Assembly: GCF_951229915.1 (NCBI RefSeq)
Contig: NZ_OX579588.1
Span: 1,364,001-1,428,000, forward strand
DNA from: Candidatus Ornithobacterium hominis
GTDB lineage: Bacteria > Bacteroidota > Bacteroidia > Flavobacteriales > Weeksellaceae
DNA length: 64,000 bases
Direction: 5' to 3'
Part shown: one piece after another, positions 8,579-18,257 of the stretch
Numbering within the stretch: the first letter of the stretch is position 1
Layout: each line of letters begins with the position of its first letter
Translations under genes and position numbers: made by a program
The notes under the pieces: generated by a model
Told to the model about the DNA's origin: nothing
Seen by the model: the letters and a program-made list of their open reading frames with translations, nothing else
Databases searched by the model: none

Positions 8579-9654
8579 AAAGTATAGTTTACTCAACTAT
8601 CCTGATATTTATCATAGGAGTAATAATATCATTACCTATAATCAAAATCCCCATTTCCACATCTGCTCGTGGTATAGTTCGTGCCTCGCAAGAGAATATT
8701 CCTATTTCTACAATGGTTAGTGGTAGAGTTATTCAAAATCATTTAGAAAAAAACAATCAAAATATTAGCAAAGGGGACACTTTGTTCATTATTACTGCCG
8801 AGCAATTAGATACACAGAAACAATTTCAGTAGAACCAAAGGGCAGATTATAATGCTCAACTTTCAGACCTTACTAAATTGTCTGCTGGGAATTTTACAGG
8901 CTTACAAACAGGACAATACCAAAGGGAAGTAGGAGCAATGCAAGAGCGTATTGCTCAAATCCAAACCGAACTTTCTTTGGCTAAAAAAGATTTAGACCGA
9001 GCGACTTTATTGCTTAATCAAGGCGTAACTCCTCGTGCAGAATATGATAAAGTTTTTTACCATTATCAAGGACTTCAAAGACAATTTTCTACGATTATAG
9101 AACAAAATATTGCTCAATGGCAGACTCAAAAACGAGAAGTAGAACGACAACTGCGAACGCTTGGGACTGAAATACAAAGGCTTGACCAAGAACAAAAAAA
9201 CTATGTGATTATTGCTCAATCTTCTGGGCGATTGGTTAATTTCAGAGGTATACAAAAAGGAAGTTTTTTATCACAAGGACAGACATTAGGAGAAATCTCC
9301 CCAGAGCAGAACTTAACCATAGAATGCTCGGTGTCTCCCAAAGATATTGGTTTTATTCATAAAGGACAAAAGGTTAAATTTCAAGTAGATACTTTCAACT
9401 ATAATCAATGGGGACTTTTAGAAGGAGAAGTGTTGGACATTGACCAAAATATTACAACCAATCAACAAACAGGAGAGGCTTTTTTCCGAGTTCGTTGTGT
9501 AATGGACAAAAATTATCTTCAACTCAAAAACGGCTACAAAGGGAATATTTCCAAAGGAATGACTCTTACAGGGCGTTTTCACTTAACCGATAGAACGCTT
9601 TGGCAACTTCTCTTTGACAGAGTAGATGATTGGTTCAATCCTAATTTCAAGTAA
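8575..9654 (+). pseudogene. HlyD-family periplasmic adaptor, split by an amber codon
   Basis: Membrane-fusion protein linking the ABC transporter to the outer-membrane channel. One N-terminal membrane anchor, a barrel-sandwich half, a long coiled coil and a C-terminal beta domain are all present across 359 codons. Codon 86 is TAG (8830-8832) where the intact paralogue at 31028 has CAG-equivalent Gln; the reading frame is otherwise unbroken before and after. A single C-to-T change explains it. Without suppression the product ends before the coiled coil. A restart at the ATG near 8938 or at an alternative codon at 8878 would lack the anchor. Confidence 0.85.
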
Positions 9655-9660
9655 AAATCA

Positions 9661-11820
9661 ATGAAAAAAGATACACTTATTAAGCAACACGATATTAAAG
9701 ATTGTGGTGCAGCGTGTTTGGCTTCGGTGGGGGCTTTTTACGGCAATAAAATGCCCATTGCTAAAATTCGGCAAATCTGCCATACCGATACACGAGGAAC
9801 AAATGTACTGGGAATGATACAGGGTTTGGAGGCAATGGACTTCAATGCCAAAGGGGTAAAAGGAGGGTTGGATGCTTTGCCTGATATTCCACTTCCTGCC
9901 ATTGCTCATATCCTGGTAAATGGGCAATTACATCATTTTGTAGTGATTTACAAAGTGGAGAAAAACAAAATTTCCGTAATGGACCCTGCATACGGCAAAA
10001 TGGAGGAATACACTTTTGAAAAGTTTGCCGAAATTTGGACAGGCGTTTTAATTCTTCTTGAACCTAACGAATACTTTGAGCAGAAAGATGAGAGAACCAG
10101 CGTGTATGCTCGGTTTTGGAACTTGGTTCAACCTCATAAAAGCATTTTGCTTCAAGCCTTAATTGGAGCATTGGTTTATACTATTTTAGGACTTTCTACT
10201 TCTATTTATATTGAAAAAATAACTGATTATGTTTTGATTGATGGCAACCGAAGATTGCTCAATTTGCTTTCAGTGGGAATGATTGTCATTCTTATTTTTC
10301 AGATTTTCATTTCTGCAATGAAATCCGTTTTGGTGCTTCAAACAGGGCAAAAAATGGATAAATATCTTATTTTAGGCTATTACAAGCATCTTCTAAAACT
10401 TCCCCAACGATTTTTTGACACAATGAAAGTGGGCGAAATCACTTCTCGTATCAACGATGCCGTGAAAATTCGTGCCTTTATCAATGATGTTTCTATCAAT
10501 ATTTTTGTCAATATTTTCATTGTCATTTTTTCCTTTGCCTTGATGTTTTCCTATTATTGGAAATTGGCGTTGATTGTGGCACTTGTCATTCCGTTTTATT
10601 TGGCTATTTATTGGGTAACCAATAAATTAAATAAAAAAGTAGAAAGAAAACTAATGGAAGAAAGTGCCGATTTAGAATCTCACTTGGTGGAATCTCTTAA
10701 TTCCGTGAGAACCATCAAGCAATTCGGGATAGAAACTTTTGCCAACAATAAAACGGACAATACATTTACAAAACTGCTGAAAACCATTTACAAATCGGTA
10801 TTAAATAGTCTTTTTGCTGGAAATTCATCAGAATTTTTATCACGGATTTTTACCATTGTTTTGCTTTGGGCAGGGGCAGGATATGTGATTGATAGAGAAA
10901 TCACCCCAGGAGAGTTGTTGTCATTTTATGCTTTGATTGGCTATTTTACAAGCCCTATTTCTGAATTGATCGGAATGAATAAAACCATTCAAAACGCTTT
11001 AATTGCTTCGGATAGGCTTTTTGAAATTATGGATTTGGAAAGAGAAGAAACTACTGAAAAATTGGATTTAACCCCTGAAAATATCGGCAATATTCAATTC
11101 AAAAATGTAAGTTTTAGTTATGGCAGTAGGGTAGATGTTTTTGAAGATTTTTCTTGCGAAATAGAGAAAGGAAAAACCACAGCAATCGTGGGGGAAAGCG
11201 GTAGTGGAAAAACGACTTTGGCTTCGCTTTTGCAAAATTTATATCCGCTCAAAGGTGGGAAAATCCTCATAGGCGACTATGATGTGCAGTATATTTCCAA
11301 CTATTCCCTGCGGAATATGGTTTCGGTTGTTCCCCAGCAGATAGACCTTTTTTCGGGTAATGTAATTGAAAATATTGCATTGGGCGAAGATGTGCCGAAT
11401 ATCCAGCGAATTATAGACATTACCAAAGCATTAGGAATTTTGGAATTTATTGAAAAATTGCCTAATGGCTTCCAAACCTATTTGGGAGAAAATGGTTCTC
11501 AACTTTCTGGCGGACAAAAACAACGCATTGCCATTGCAAGAGCATTGTATAAAAATCCCGAAATTTTAATTTTAGATGAAGCCACATCTTCATTGGATAC
11601 GGCTTCCGAGCAGACCATTCAAAAAACGCTCAACGAATTTAAGGCACAGGGCAAAACGATGATTGTCATCGCCCACCGATTAAGCACCATTGCTCACGCC
11701 GACAATATTTTAGTAATGAAAGAGGGCAAAGTGATAGAGCAAGGCACACACCGAGAACTTTTAGCCCAAAATAGCGTGTATAAAGCAATGTGGGAGAAGC
11801 AGAGTATAGCGTTGGGGTAA
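9661..11820 (+). CDS. C39 peptidase-containing ABC transporter (PCAT), copy A
   Basis: Cuts double-glycine leaders and exports the mature peptide across the inner membrane; 719 residues. The N-terminal C39 peptidase has KDCGAACLAS (catalytic Cys15), LHHFVVI (His near 91-92) and MDP (Asp108). The middle has six membrane helices (about 155-450). The C-terminal ATPase has Walker A GESGSGKTT near 510, LSGGQ near 614 and LILDEAT near 636. It is intact and closely similar along its whole length to the copy at 32113, but codon use differs clearly. Its own adaptor is broken, so it may work with the adaptor of island B or be idle. Confidence 0.93.
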   Translation: MKKDTLIKQHDIKDCGAACLASVGAFYGNKMPIAKIRQICHTDTRGTNVLGMIQGLEAMDFNAKGVKGGLDALPDIPLPAIAHILVNGQLHHFVVIYKVEKNKISVMDPAYGKMEEYTFEKFAEIWTGVLILLEPNEYFEQKDERTSVYARFWNLVQPHKSILLQALIGALVYTILGLSTSIYIEKITDYVLIDGNRRLLNLLSVGMIVILIFQIFISAMKSVLVLQTGQKMDKYLILGYYKHLLKLPQRFFDTMKVGEITSRINDAVKIRAFINDVSINIFVNIFIVIFSFALMFSYYWKLALIVALVIPFYLAIYWVTNKLNKKVERKLMEESADLESHLVESLNSVRTIKQFGIETFANNKTDNTFTKLLKTIYKSVLNSLFAGNSSEFLSRIFTIVLLWAGAGYVIDREITPGELLSFYALIGYFTSPISELIGMNKTIQNALIASDRLFEIMDLEREETTEKLDLTPENIGNIQFKNVSFSYGSRVDVFEDFSCEIEKGKTTAIVGESGSGKTTLASLLQNLYPLKGGKILIGDYDVQYISNYSLRNMVSVVPQQIDLFSGNVIENIALGEDVPNIQRIIDITKALGILEFIEKLPNGFQTYLGENGSQLSGGQKQRIAIARALYKNPEILILDEATSSLDTASEQTIQKTLNEFKAQGKTMIVIAHRLSTIAHADNILVMKEGKVIEQGTHRELLAQNSVYKAMWEKQSIALG

Positions 11821-11836
11821 TTTTAATAAAAAAGCA

Positions 11837-13201
11837 ATGAAAAAATATATTGTTTTCGGTATTTTATGTTTTCCTTTTATTTGTTTTTCTCAAAAGAAAT
11901 GGACACTCCAAGAAGCCATTGACTATGCCACGAAAAATAATTTGCAGGTTATTGATAAAGAGATTTCACTCAAAATAGAGGAAAATAATTTACAAATAAC
12001 AAAAAACGAACAATTGCCTTCCGTTGCTGGAAATATGAGCAACCAATTACGATTTGGGCAGACGCAAGGTTTTCAAGGAGGAATTGGGCGAAATGACAAT
12101 TTCAACAATGACCTTAATGTATCTGCCAATATCTTGCTTTACAATGGTGGAAGACTGAAAAAACAAGCCCTTAAAAAAGGCTACGATGTAGAAGTAGCCC
12201 AGCATAATGTAGCACTTTTGAAAGAAAATATTGCTTTGCAAATCATTCAGCAATATTTATCGGTTCTTTTGCAAAAAGAAATTGTAAAAATTTATGAAAG
12301 TTCGGTGGAAAATGCCCAAAAAGGCTATCAAAGAGCCAAAATTACCACCGAAATAGGGACAACCGCCCAAACAACTTTGGCAGAAGCCCAATCGGCTCTT
12401 GCCAAAGAAAATCAAAATCTCAATCAGTCCAAAATAGAAGTTCAAAAAGCTTTATTCACGCTTTCACAAACTTTACAACTTAATGATTATCATAGTTTTG
12501 ATATAGAGGATTGGGAGTTAAGTGAGGAACTTCCTACTAATCTTCATTCATTAGAAAATGTATTGACACAAATACAAGAAAAACATCCGTTAATTTTGTT
12601 GGCACAGAGTCAAATTAAATCGGCAGAAGCCCAAACCGAAGTGGTAAAAACCGCATTTTTACCGAGTGTTAGTTTGAGTGCTGGGCTGGGAAGTTTTTAT
12701 TATAATTCATTGGTCACGGATATTACAGGGGTGGATAATTTGGGAAATATCATCAGAGAAAAAGCCTTGTTTGACCAATATAAAACAAATTTTTATCAAC
12801 AAATAGGAATTTCTGTAAATATTCCTATTTTCAATAAAGGGAATACCAAATTGCAGGTAGAACAAGCCAAAATAAGCGAAGTAATGGCTAAAAATCAATT
12901 AAAAATACAGGAACAACAATTATTGCAACAAATCCAAAAAGTGTTTTTTGATATGGAAAGCCATTATCAGACTTATCTTTCCGCCCAAGAAACCGAAAAA
13001 AGCACTCAATTAGCGTTGGGTTTTGCTCAAAAAAGTTATGAGGCAGGAAGAACAAGTATCTATGATTTACATATCGCAAGGAATAATTATGTAAGTGCAA
13101 AAAGTTCAACCATACAAGCCAAGTATAATTATATTTTTAGTCAAAAAATTTTAGATTTTTATACAAAATCAAAAAGAGGGAGAAAATCTCCCTCTTTTTA
13201 A
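11837..13201 (+). CDS. TolC-like outer-membrane efflux protein, copy A
   Basis: Outer-membrane channel for the C39 exporter; 454 residues with a signal peptide (MKKYIVFGILCFPFICFSQ) and the two OEP repeats rich in long helices. It follows the transporter by 16 bases. The last codons (RGRKSPSF) are encoded by the arms of a terminator hairpin, whereas the paralogue at 34598 ends LLEFYAKGAIN. The natural stop seems to have been lost by fusion to foreign DNA just downstream. Confidence 0.88.
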   Translation: MKKYIVFGILCFPFICFSQKKWTLQEAIDYATKNNLQVIDKEISLKIEENNLQITKNEQLPSVAGNMSNQLRFGQTQGFQGGIGRNDNFNNDLNVSANILLYNGGRLKKQALKKGYDVEVAQHNVALLKENIALQIIQQYLSVLLQKEIVKIYESSVENAQKGYQRAKITTEIGTTAQTTLAEAQSALAKENQNLNQSKIEVQKALFTLSQTLQLNDYHSFDIEDWELSEELPTNLHSLENVLTQIQEKHPLILLAQSQIKSAEAQTEVVKTAFLPSVSLSAGLGSFYYNSLVTDITGVDNLGNIIREKALFDQYKTNFYQQIGISVNIPIFNKGNTKLQVEQAKISEVMAKNQLKIQEQQLLQQIQKVFFDMESHYQTYLSAQETEKSTQLALGFAQKSYEAGRTSIYDLHIARNNYVSAKSSTIQAKYNYIFSQKILDFYTKSKRGRKSPSF

Positions 13202-13462
13202 CACAAATAAAAACACTTTACAAGATGTTCTATCATAAGCGAAATAGGTATTTAATTGGGTATTAAAATATAAATCTCCTTTCTTTGCAGTGTTAGGTTC
13301 TGTATCCACAAACTTCATTGTAATATAAGTTTCCCATTTATTTCTATTATAGTAAATTAATTTTCCGTTTGGGTCTGAATCGTGAAGCCCTTTACTTGCA
13401 TTCGGAATATTAGTAGAATTAAGTTCTTGGGCATTATGCTTAAATGCCCTGCTTTTGTATCG
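13169..13462 (-). pseudogene. Truncated remnant of an unrecognised protein
   Basis: A minus-strand frame stays open for 98 codons without a proper start. Its middle reads as plausible protein (KGLHDSDPNGKLIYYNRNKW, then KKGDLYFNTQLNTYFAYD), the style of phage-tail or surface-protein C-termini. The last 18 codons come from the TolC terminator region, so the original end is missing. I cannot assign a family. From 13463 to 13800 I see nothing else. Confidence 0.35.
13171..13199 (+). terminator. Terminator hairpin inside the end of TolC copy A
   Basis: AAAAAGAGGGAGA, a 3-base loop and TCTCCCTCTTTTT form a 13-bp stem with a terminal T run on the plus strand and a T run on the minus strand too. 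It overlaps the last TolC codons, and the TAA stop uses its last T. Confidence 0.7.
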
Positions 13463-13804
13463 TTAAAATCTTTGCGAAGATAAGGATGTTTTTCTCAATA
13501 TTTAAATTTTTTCAACAAGCATTTTTGTTTTAAGATAAAAATAGAGGTTAGTGTCTCCTTACTATGCCTCTTTTGCATATGTGAAATGTGTTTTTTTTGT
13601 ATCCCCCTTTTAATAGTTGGTTTTTATTTTAAAACTCATCGGGTAGAAAATTAGGATTTTACTTTTGTAATTAATTATTTAAGAAAGGATTCTTTAGAAA
13701 ATGAATATTTTTTCTATTTTCACAAAGAATGATTCATTATCTTTTAAAGAAATTTAATGTAAATAGAATTTAGAATTACCGTGACCAAAGCCCTAAATTT
13801 ACCA

Positions 13805-13843
13805 AAAATAAAAAAGCAACTACTTGATTTATAAGTAGTTGCT
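13805..13843 (-). terminator. Terminator of tRNA-Gln
   Basis: On the minus strand AGCAACTACTT, a 7-base loop and AAGTAGTTGCT form an 11-bp stem followed by TTTTTTATTTTT. It starts 11 bases after the tRNA. Confidence 0.85.
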
Positions 13844-13854
13844 AAAATTCAGTG

Positions 13855-13926
13855 TAGACCCACAGGGATTCGAACCCCGACAAGCGGCACCAAAAACCGA
13901 TGTGCTACCGTTACACCATGGGTCTA
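13855..13926 (-). tRNA. tRNA-Gln (anticodon UUG)
   Basis: A 72-nt cloverleaf. The acceptor arms TAGACCC and GGGTCTA pair over 7 bp, the D arm is ATGGTGTAACGGTAGCA, the anticodon loop TTTTGGT contains TTG, and the T arm is GGGGTTCGAATCCC. It has its own promoter and terminator. It sits at the right edge of island A; tRNA genes are frequent integration sites, but I found no repeat of its 3' end on the far side of the island. Confidence 0.9.
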
Positions 13927-13946
13927 TTTTTGGTTTAATTGGACGG

Positions 13947-13976
13947 CAAATATAGATATTATTTTTTTAATTCCAA
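13947..13976 (-). promoter_or_regulatory. Promoter of tRNA-Gln
   Basis: On the minus strand TTG-N19-TATATTTG, an exact consensus match, with the -7 box 21 bases before the tRNA. The left end of the ZIP duplication (13971) cuts through this promoter. Confidence 0.75.
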
Positions 13977-14055
13977 AATTTAAGTCTAAAAAAATTATAT
14001 TTTATAGTCTTGATAAAATTTCACTAATTTTACACGCTTTTTTAAAACTTATTTC

Positions 14056-14865
14056 ATGGAAAAATTGTTAGATTATAATCCTGTTTTTCTAGCTTTTCTA
14101 GCAACGCTATTCACTTGGTTTGTTACAGCCTTAGGTGCTGCTATGGTTTTTTTCTTTAGAGAAATAAATCAAAAATTTTTAAACTGCATGTTAGGTTTTG
14201 CCGCTGGAGTTATGATTGCAGCCAGCTTTTGGTCTTTGCTAAATCCTGCAATTGAAATGGCTGAAGCTAGTGGTGATATTCCCTATATTCCTGCTGTGGT
14301 TGGTTTTTTAGCGGGTGGAGGTTTTTTACTATTAATTGATAAAATTTTACCTCACTTGCACATGAGCCGAGGCAAAGAAGATGCAGAGGGTTTATCTACC
14401 AATTGGCGGCGAAGCATTCTTTTAGTTTTAGCCATTACGCTACACAACATCCCTGAAGGATTAGCTGTGGGCGTAGCTTTTGGCGTTTTAGCTGAAGAGC
14501 CAAGCATTGGTGCATTAATGGGGGCTACCGCACTAGCTGTGGGGATTGGTTTACAAAACTTCCCAGAGGGGGCTGCCGTTTCAGTTCCTTTGAGAAGAGA
14601 AGGCTTCTCTCGCTTAAAAGCCTTTCATTATGGTCAAATTTCTGGCGTTGTAGAACCTGTTTTTGGTGTTTTAGGGGCCTTGCTGGTTTTATGGGTCACT
14701 CCTATTTTACCCTACGCTTTGTCATTCGCAGCAGGTGCCATGATTTTTGTAACCATAGAAGAATTGATTCCCGAATCTCAACGCGGAAACGAGACGGACT
14801 ACTCTACCATTGGTGCCATGTTTGGTTTTGCTATTATGATGTTACTCGATGTAGCTTTAGGCTAA
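14056..14865 (+). CDS. ZIP-family divalent metal transporter
   Basis: Inner-membrane permease for zinc or a related divalent metal, 269 residues with about eight membrane helices. Two metal-site motifs are visible: HNIPEGLAVGV in helix IV and NFPEGAAVSVP in helix V; EELIPES lies near the end. It resembles ZupT. A 204-base copy of its upstream region and first 42 codons lies at 37974-38177. It is convergent with guaA. Confidence 0.9.
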   Translation: MEKLLDYNPVFLAFLATLFTWFVTALGAAMVFFFREINQKFLNCMLGFAAGVMIAASFWSLLNPAIEMAEASGDIPYIPAVVGFLAGGGFLLLIDKILPHLHMSRGKEDAEGLSTNWRRSILLVLAITLHNIPEGLAVGVAFGVLAEEPSIGALMGATALAVGIGLQNFPEGAAVSVPLRREGFSRLKAFHYGQISGVVEPVFGVLGALLVLWVTPILPYALSFAAGAMIFVTIEELIPESQRGNETDYSTIGAMFGFAIMMLLDVALG

Positions 14866-14870
14866 TTTTT

Positions 14871-14899
14871 CTAAGCCTTAAAAAATTTTCTAAGGCTTA
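14871..14899. terminator. Inverted pair of AAGGCTTA words between convergent genes
   Basis: TAAGCCTTA and TAAGGCTTA are separated by 10 bases and can form a 9-bp stem between ZIP (+) and guaA (-). No classical T run follows in either direction, so termination is only a guess. The same paired arrangement at 53840-53868 does have a T run. Confidence 0.4.
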
Positions 14900-14938
14900 A
14901 AAAAATTAGTTTATCATGAAAAAAGTTAAATTTTCTTT

Positions 14939-16477
14939 TTATTCCCACTCAATTGTTGCGGGCGGTTTTGAAGAAATATCATAAGCTACACGATTGATTC
15001 CTTTTACCTCATTGATTATTCGGCTAGAAACATTTTCTAATAACTCATAAGGAAGTTTAGACCAAGTTGCTGACATGAAGTCTACAGTATCAGCACTTCT
15101 CACCACGGCAGTGTATTCGTAAGTTCGCTCATCCCCCATGACTCCCACTGACTTCACTGGTAAAAGAACAACAAAAGCTTGATTTACCTTATCATACCAA
15201 TCTGCGTTTCGCAATTCTTCTATAAAAATATGGTCAGCTTTTTGCAATATCTTGACTTTATCTGGTGTTACTTCACCCAAAATCCTGATTCCCAATCCTG
15301 GGCCAGGGAATGGATGCCGATAAACTAGTTCATGCGGGATTCCTAGTTCCAAGCCTACTTTTCGCACCTCATCTTTAAATAATTCTCGCAACGGTTCTAG
15401 CAGTTTCAAATTCATTTCCTTAGGCAGACCGCCTACGTTGTGATGTGATTTAATGACAGCCGAAGGGCCTTTAATCGACTGAGATTCTATCACATCTGGG
15501 TAAATGGTTCCTTGCGCTAAAAAAGCTGCGCCTTCGATTTTAGATGATTCTTCATCAAATACAGCTATAAACTCGTGTCCAATAATTTTTCTTTTTTCTT
15601 CTGGATCTGAAATGCCTTCTAATTTCTTAAAAAATCTTTCTTTGGCATCAATTTTTATGATATTAATATCAAAATATTCACCATAGCTTTGCATCACCAT
15701 TTCAGCTTCTTTCCACCTCAGCAAGCCAGTGTCTACAAAAATGCATGTGAGCTGATCTCCAATTGCACGGTGAATTAAAACAGCTGCTACAGAGGAGTCT
15801 ACACCGCCCGATAAGCCTAAAATTACTTTTTTATCACCTACTTTATCTCGGATTTTTTGAATTTCTTCATCAAGAAAATTAGTTAACTTCCAATTTTTTG
15901 AAGCTTCGCAAACTTTAAAAACGAAATTTTCTAAAATCTTACTTCCTTCTTCACTATGAGAAACTTCTGGGTGAAATTGCAGGGCATAGATTTTTTTCTC
16001 TTCATCAAAAAATGAAGCGATTTCGGCTGAACTTTTCCCACCAATCTCAAAACCATAAGGCACCTGCACAACTTCATCAAAATGGCTCATCCATACGATA
16101 GATTCCTCACTTATATTTTCAAAAATTTTACAAGGCTTTAAAATTTTGAATTTAGATTTCCCGTATTCTCCTTTGACTCCTTTTTCTACTTTCCCACCCA
16201 AAAGATGAGCCGTCAGCTGCATTCCATAGCAAATCCCCAAAATGGGAATGTTTAAATTAAAAATATCTGGGTCTATACTAATTGCGTTTTCTGCAAAAAC
16301 GGAAGAAGGCCCCCCACTCAAGATAATGCCTATTGGTTGATAGGATTTTAGCTCATCTATGCTAATGTTGCAAGGGACAACTTCTGTGTAAACGCCCATA
16401 TCTCTGACTCGGCGAGCAATGAGCTGATTGTACTGCGAACCAAAATCTAACACAAGAATACTATTTTTCATCTTCAT
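14939..16477 (-). CDS. guaA: GMP synthase (glutamine-hydrolysing)
   Basis: Converts XMP to GMP with glutamine ammonia and ATP; 512 residues. The N-terminal class I amidotransferase has GICYGMQ (catalytic Cys) and FHPEVSHSEEG (His, Glu). The ATP pyrophosphatase domain has the PP-loop LSGGVDSS, and the C-terminal dimer domain ends PPATIEWE as in the family. Its start codon lies 17 bases inside the end of ftsY, so the two are probably co-transcribed. Confidence 0.97.
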   Translation of the reverse strand: MKMKNSILVLDFGSQYNQLIARRVRDMGVYTEVVPCNISIDELKSYQPIGIILSGGPSSVFAENAISIDPDIFNLNIPILGICYGMQLTAHLLGGKVEKGVKGEYGKSKFKILKPCKIFENISEESIVWMSHFDEVVQVPYGFEIGGKSSAEIASFFDEEKKIYALQFHPEVSHSEEGSKILENFVFKVCEASKNWKLTNFLDEEIQKIRDKVGDKKVILGLSGGVDSSVAAVLIHRAIGDQLTCIFVDTGLLRWKEAEMVMQSYGEYFDINIIKIDAKERFFKKLEGISDPEEKRKIIGHEFIAVFDEESSKIEGAAFLAQGTIYPDVIESQSIKGPSAVIKSHHNVGGLPKEMNLKLLEPLRELFKDEVRKVGLELGIPHELVYRHPFPGPGLGIRILGEVTPDKVKILQKADHIFIEELRNADWYDKVNQAFVVLLPVKSVGVMGDERTYEYTAVVRSADTVDFMSATWSKLPYELLENVSSRIINEVKGINRVAYDISSKPPATIEWE

Positions 16478-17438
16478 TTTTTTTAAAAAAACTATCTACA
16501 AACTCTGCTTTATTAAACACTTGCAAATCTTCTACTTTTTCTCCTACGCCTATGTATTTGACGGGGATATTAAATTGATCTGAAATTCCAATGACTACCC
16601 CCCCCTTCGCTGTTCCATCTAATTTTGTAATAGCTAGTGAGTCTACTTCTGTTGCTTGTGTAAATTGTTTTGCTTGCTCAAAGGCATTCTGCCCAGTGGA
16701 GCCATCTAAAACCAAAAGAACCTCGTGAGGCGCATCTGGAATAACTTTTTGCATAACTCTTTTAATTTTAGAAAGTTCATTCATCAAATTAATTTTATTG
16801 TGCAATCGCCCTGCGGTGTCTAACAAAACAACATTTGCCCCTTGTGCTTTGGCTGATTGTACTGTGTCAAATGCTACTGATGCTGGGTCTGATCCCATGG
16901 CTTGTTTAATGATCGGGACCTCTACTCTATCTGCCCAGATTTGTATTTGATCTACTGCCGCTGCACGGAAAGTGTCCCCTGCGCCTATCACAACTTTTTT
17001 TCCTAAATTTTTAAATTGATTGGCTAGTTTACCAATCGTCGTTGTTTTCCCTACGCCATTCACGCCTACAACCATGATGACATGTGGGTTCCCATCAGGA
17101 TGTGTTGGAAGATTTAAGTTTTCAAAATCTTCTGTTTTATTCTCTGAGAGGAGAGCCATGATTTCTTCTCTCAAAATTTTATCTAACTCTGCACTATTTA
17201 CATATTTGTCTCGAGCCACTCTTTCTTCAATTCTTTCAATAATTTTGATGGTCGTATTTACTCCCACATCAGAAGTAATGAGAATCTCTTCTAAATTATC
17301 TAAAACTTCTTCATCAACCTTAGATTTTCCGACTACAGCACGGCTCATTTTATCAAAAAATGATGTTTTTGATTTCTCTAAGCCTTTATTTAATGTTTCT
17401 TTTTTTTCGGTGCTGAAAACTTTTTTAAACCAACTCAT
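16461..17438 (-). CDS. ftsY: Signal recognition particle receptor FtsY
   Basis: GTPase that receives SRP-bound ribosomes at the inner membrane; 325 residues. The N domain is followed by the G domain with GVNGVGKTTT, DTFRAAAVDQ, DTAGRLHN and TKLDGTAKGG. The long acidic A domain of E. coli FtsY is missing, which is usual in this phylum. It is preceded by a bidirectional terminator (17485-17515) that isolates it from the ribosomal-protein genes. Confidence 0.95.
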   Translation of the reverse strand: MSWFKKVFSTEKKETLNKGLEKSKTSFFDKMSRAVVGKSKVDEEVLDNLEEILITSDVGVNTTIKIIERIEERVARDKYVNSAELDKILREEIMALLSENKTEDFENLNLPTHPDGNPHVIMVVGVNGVGKTTTIGKLANQFKNLGKKVVIGAGDTFRAAAVDQIQIWADRVEVPIIKQAMGSDPASVAFDTVQSAKAQGANVVLLDTAGRLHNKINLMNELSKIKRVMQKVIPDAPHEVLLVLDGSTGQNAFEQAKQFTQATEVDSLAITKLDGTAKGGVVIGISDQFNIPVKYIGVGEKVEDLQVFNKAEFVDSFFKKNEDEK

Positions 17439-17484
17439 TTTATCTAAATTATCTAAATTGCTAAGTAGAAAGTATAAAAATAAA

Positions 17485-17515
17485 AAGTCGTTGCAAATTA
17501 TGCAACGACTTTTTT
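17485..17515. terminator. Bidirectional terminator
   Basis: AAGTCGTTGCA, a 5-base loop and TGCAACGACTT form an 11-bp stem flanked by T runs on both strands. On the minus strand it ends the rpmB-rpmG-DUF4295 transcript. Confidence 0.85.
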
Positions 17516-17532
17516 AAATATGTCTTTCAAAA

Positions 17533-17682
17533 TCATTTTTTTAAGAAACTATCTACATCATCAGCGCCTAAAACCTTCTCTTCAAATACATAAGCGCCAG
17601 ACTTTGGCGATTTTACCATTTTGATTACTTTGGTTAATTTTTTTGACCCTGTTTGTAAAGTCGCAACTGTTTTCTTTGCCAT
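17533..17682 (-). CDS. DUF4295 small basic protein
   Basis: 49 residues beginning MAKKTVATLQTGSKKLTKVI and ending DDVDSFLKK. This short lysine-rich family is found in Bacteroidota directly after rpmG. Genomic position suggests a ribosome-associated role, which is inference. It is the last gene of the rpmB-rpmG-DUF4295 operon, 8 bases after rpmG. Confidence 0.85.
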   Translation of the reverse strand: MAKKTVATLQTGSKKLTKVIKMVKSPKSGAYVFEEKVLGADDVDSFLKK

Positions 17683-17690
17683 AACTAAAT

Positions 17691-17873
17691 TTATTTAATT
17701 TCTTTATGCACCGTATATTTCTTCAAGATAGGATTAAATTTCTTCAATTCTAATCTATCTGGTGTATTTTTTTTATTCTTTGTTGTAATATATCTTGATA
17801 TTCCTTTTGCTCCACTGTCTTTGTGTTCAGTGCATTCTAATATTACCTGTACTCTATTGCCTTTTTTCGCCAT
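17691..17873 (-). CDS. rpmG: 50S ribosomal protein L33
   Basis: 60 residues, MAKKGNRVQVILECTEHKDS, matching L33. Only one of the four zinc-ligand cysteines seen in C+ paralogues is present, so this is the zinc-free form. It lies 11 bases after rpmB. Confidence 0.95.
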   Translation of the reverse strand: MAKKGNRVQVILECTEHKDSGAKGISRYITTKNKKNTPDRLELKKFNPILKKYTVHKEIK

Positions 17874-17884
17874 AACTTTAAATA

Positions 17885-18121
17885 TTATTTAATAAGCCCT
17901 TCTTTTTTTGAACGCTCTAAAGCTTCTTCTATTCCGATTTTATTAATCGTTTTCAAACCTTGAGCACAAACATTTAACGTTACCCACTTATCTTCTGAAG
18001 GTACATAAAATCTCTTTTTCATTAAGTTGATATGAAACCTTCTTTTGGTTTTATTATTCGCATGAGATACATGGTTTCCCACCATCGCTTTCTTTCCTGT
18101 AATTTGACAAACTCGTGACAT
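17885..18121 (-). CDS. rpmB: 50S ribosomal protein L28
   Basis: 78 residues with the L28 start MSRVCQITGKKAMVGNHVSH and the conserved KRRFHINL block. It opens the rpmB-rpmG-DUF4295 operon. Upstream of it (18122-18257) is a short AT-rich gap to lnt. Confidence 0.96.
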   Translation of the reverse strand: MSRVCQITGKKAMVGNHVSHANNKTKRRFHINLMKKRFYVPSEDKWVTLNVCAQGLKTINKIGIEEALERSKKEGLIK

Positions 18122-18257
18122 ATTCTTTTTCGTTTAAAACGGAGTGCAAATTAACGATAAATATTTGAGTTACACAAATACTTTTTTAATTATTTATTTT
18201 TCTATTCCACTTAACTTCCTCTCTTTGTTCAAAAGTCAATAAGCCATTTCTGGCTTT

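Noticed and set aside
13855..13926. tRNA-Gln as integration site of island A
   Set aside because: No duplicate of the tRNA 3' end was found near 7300, and no integrase gene is present, so attachment cannot be supported.
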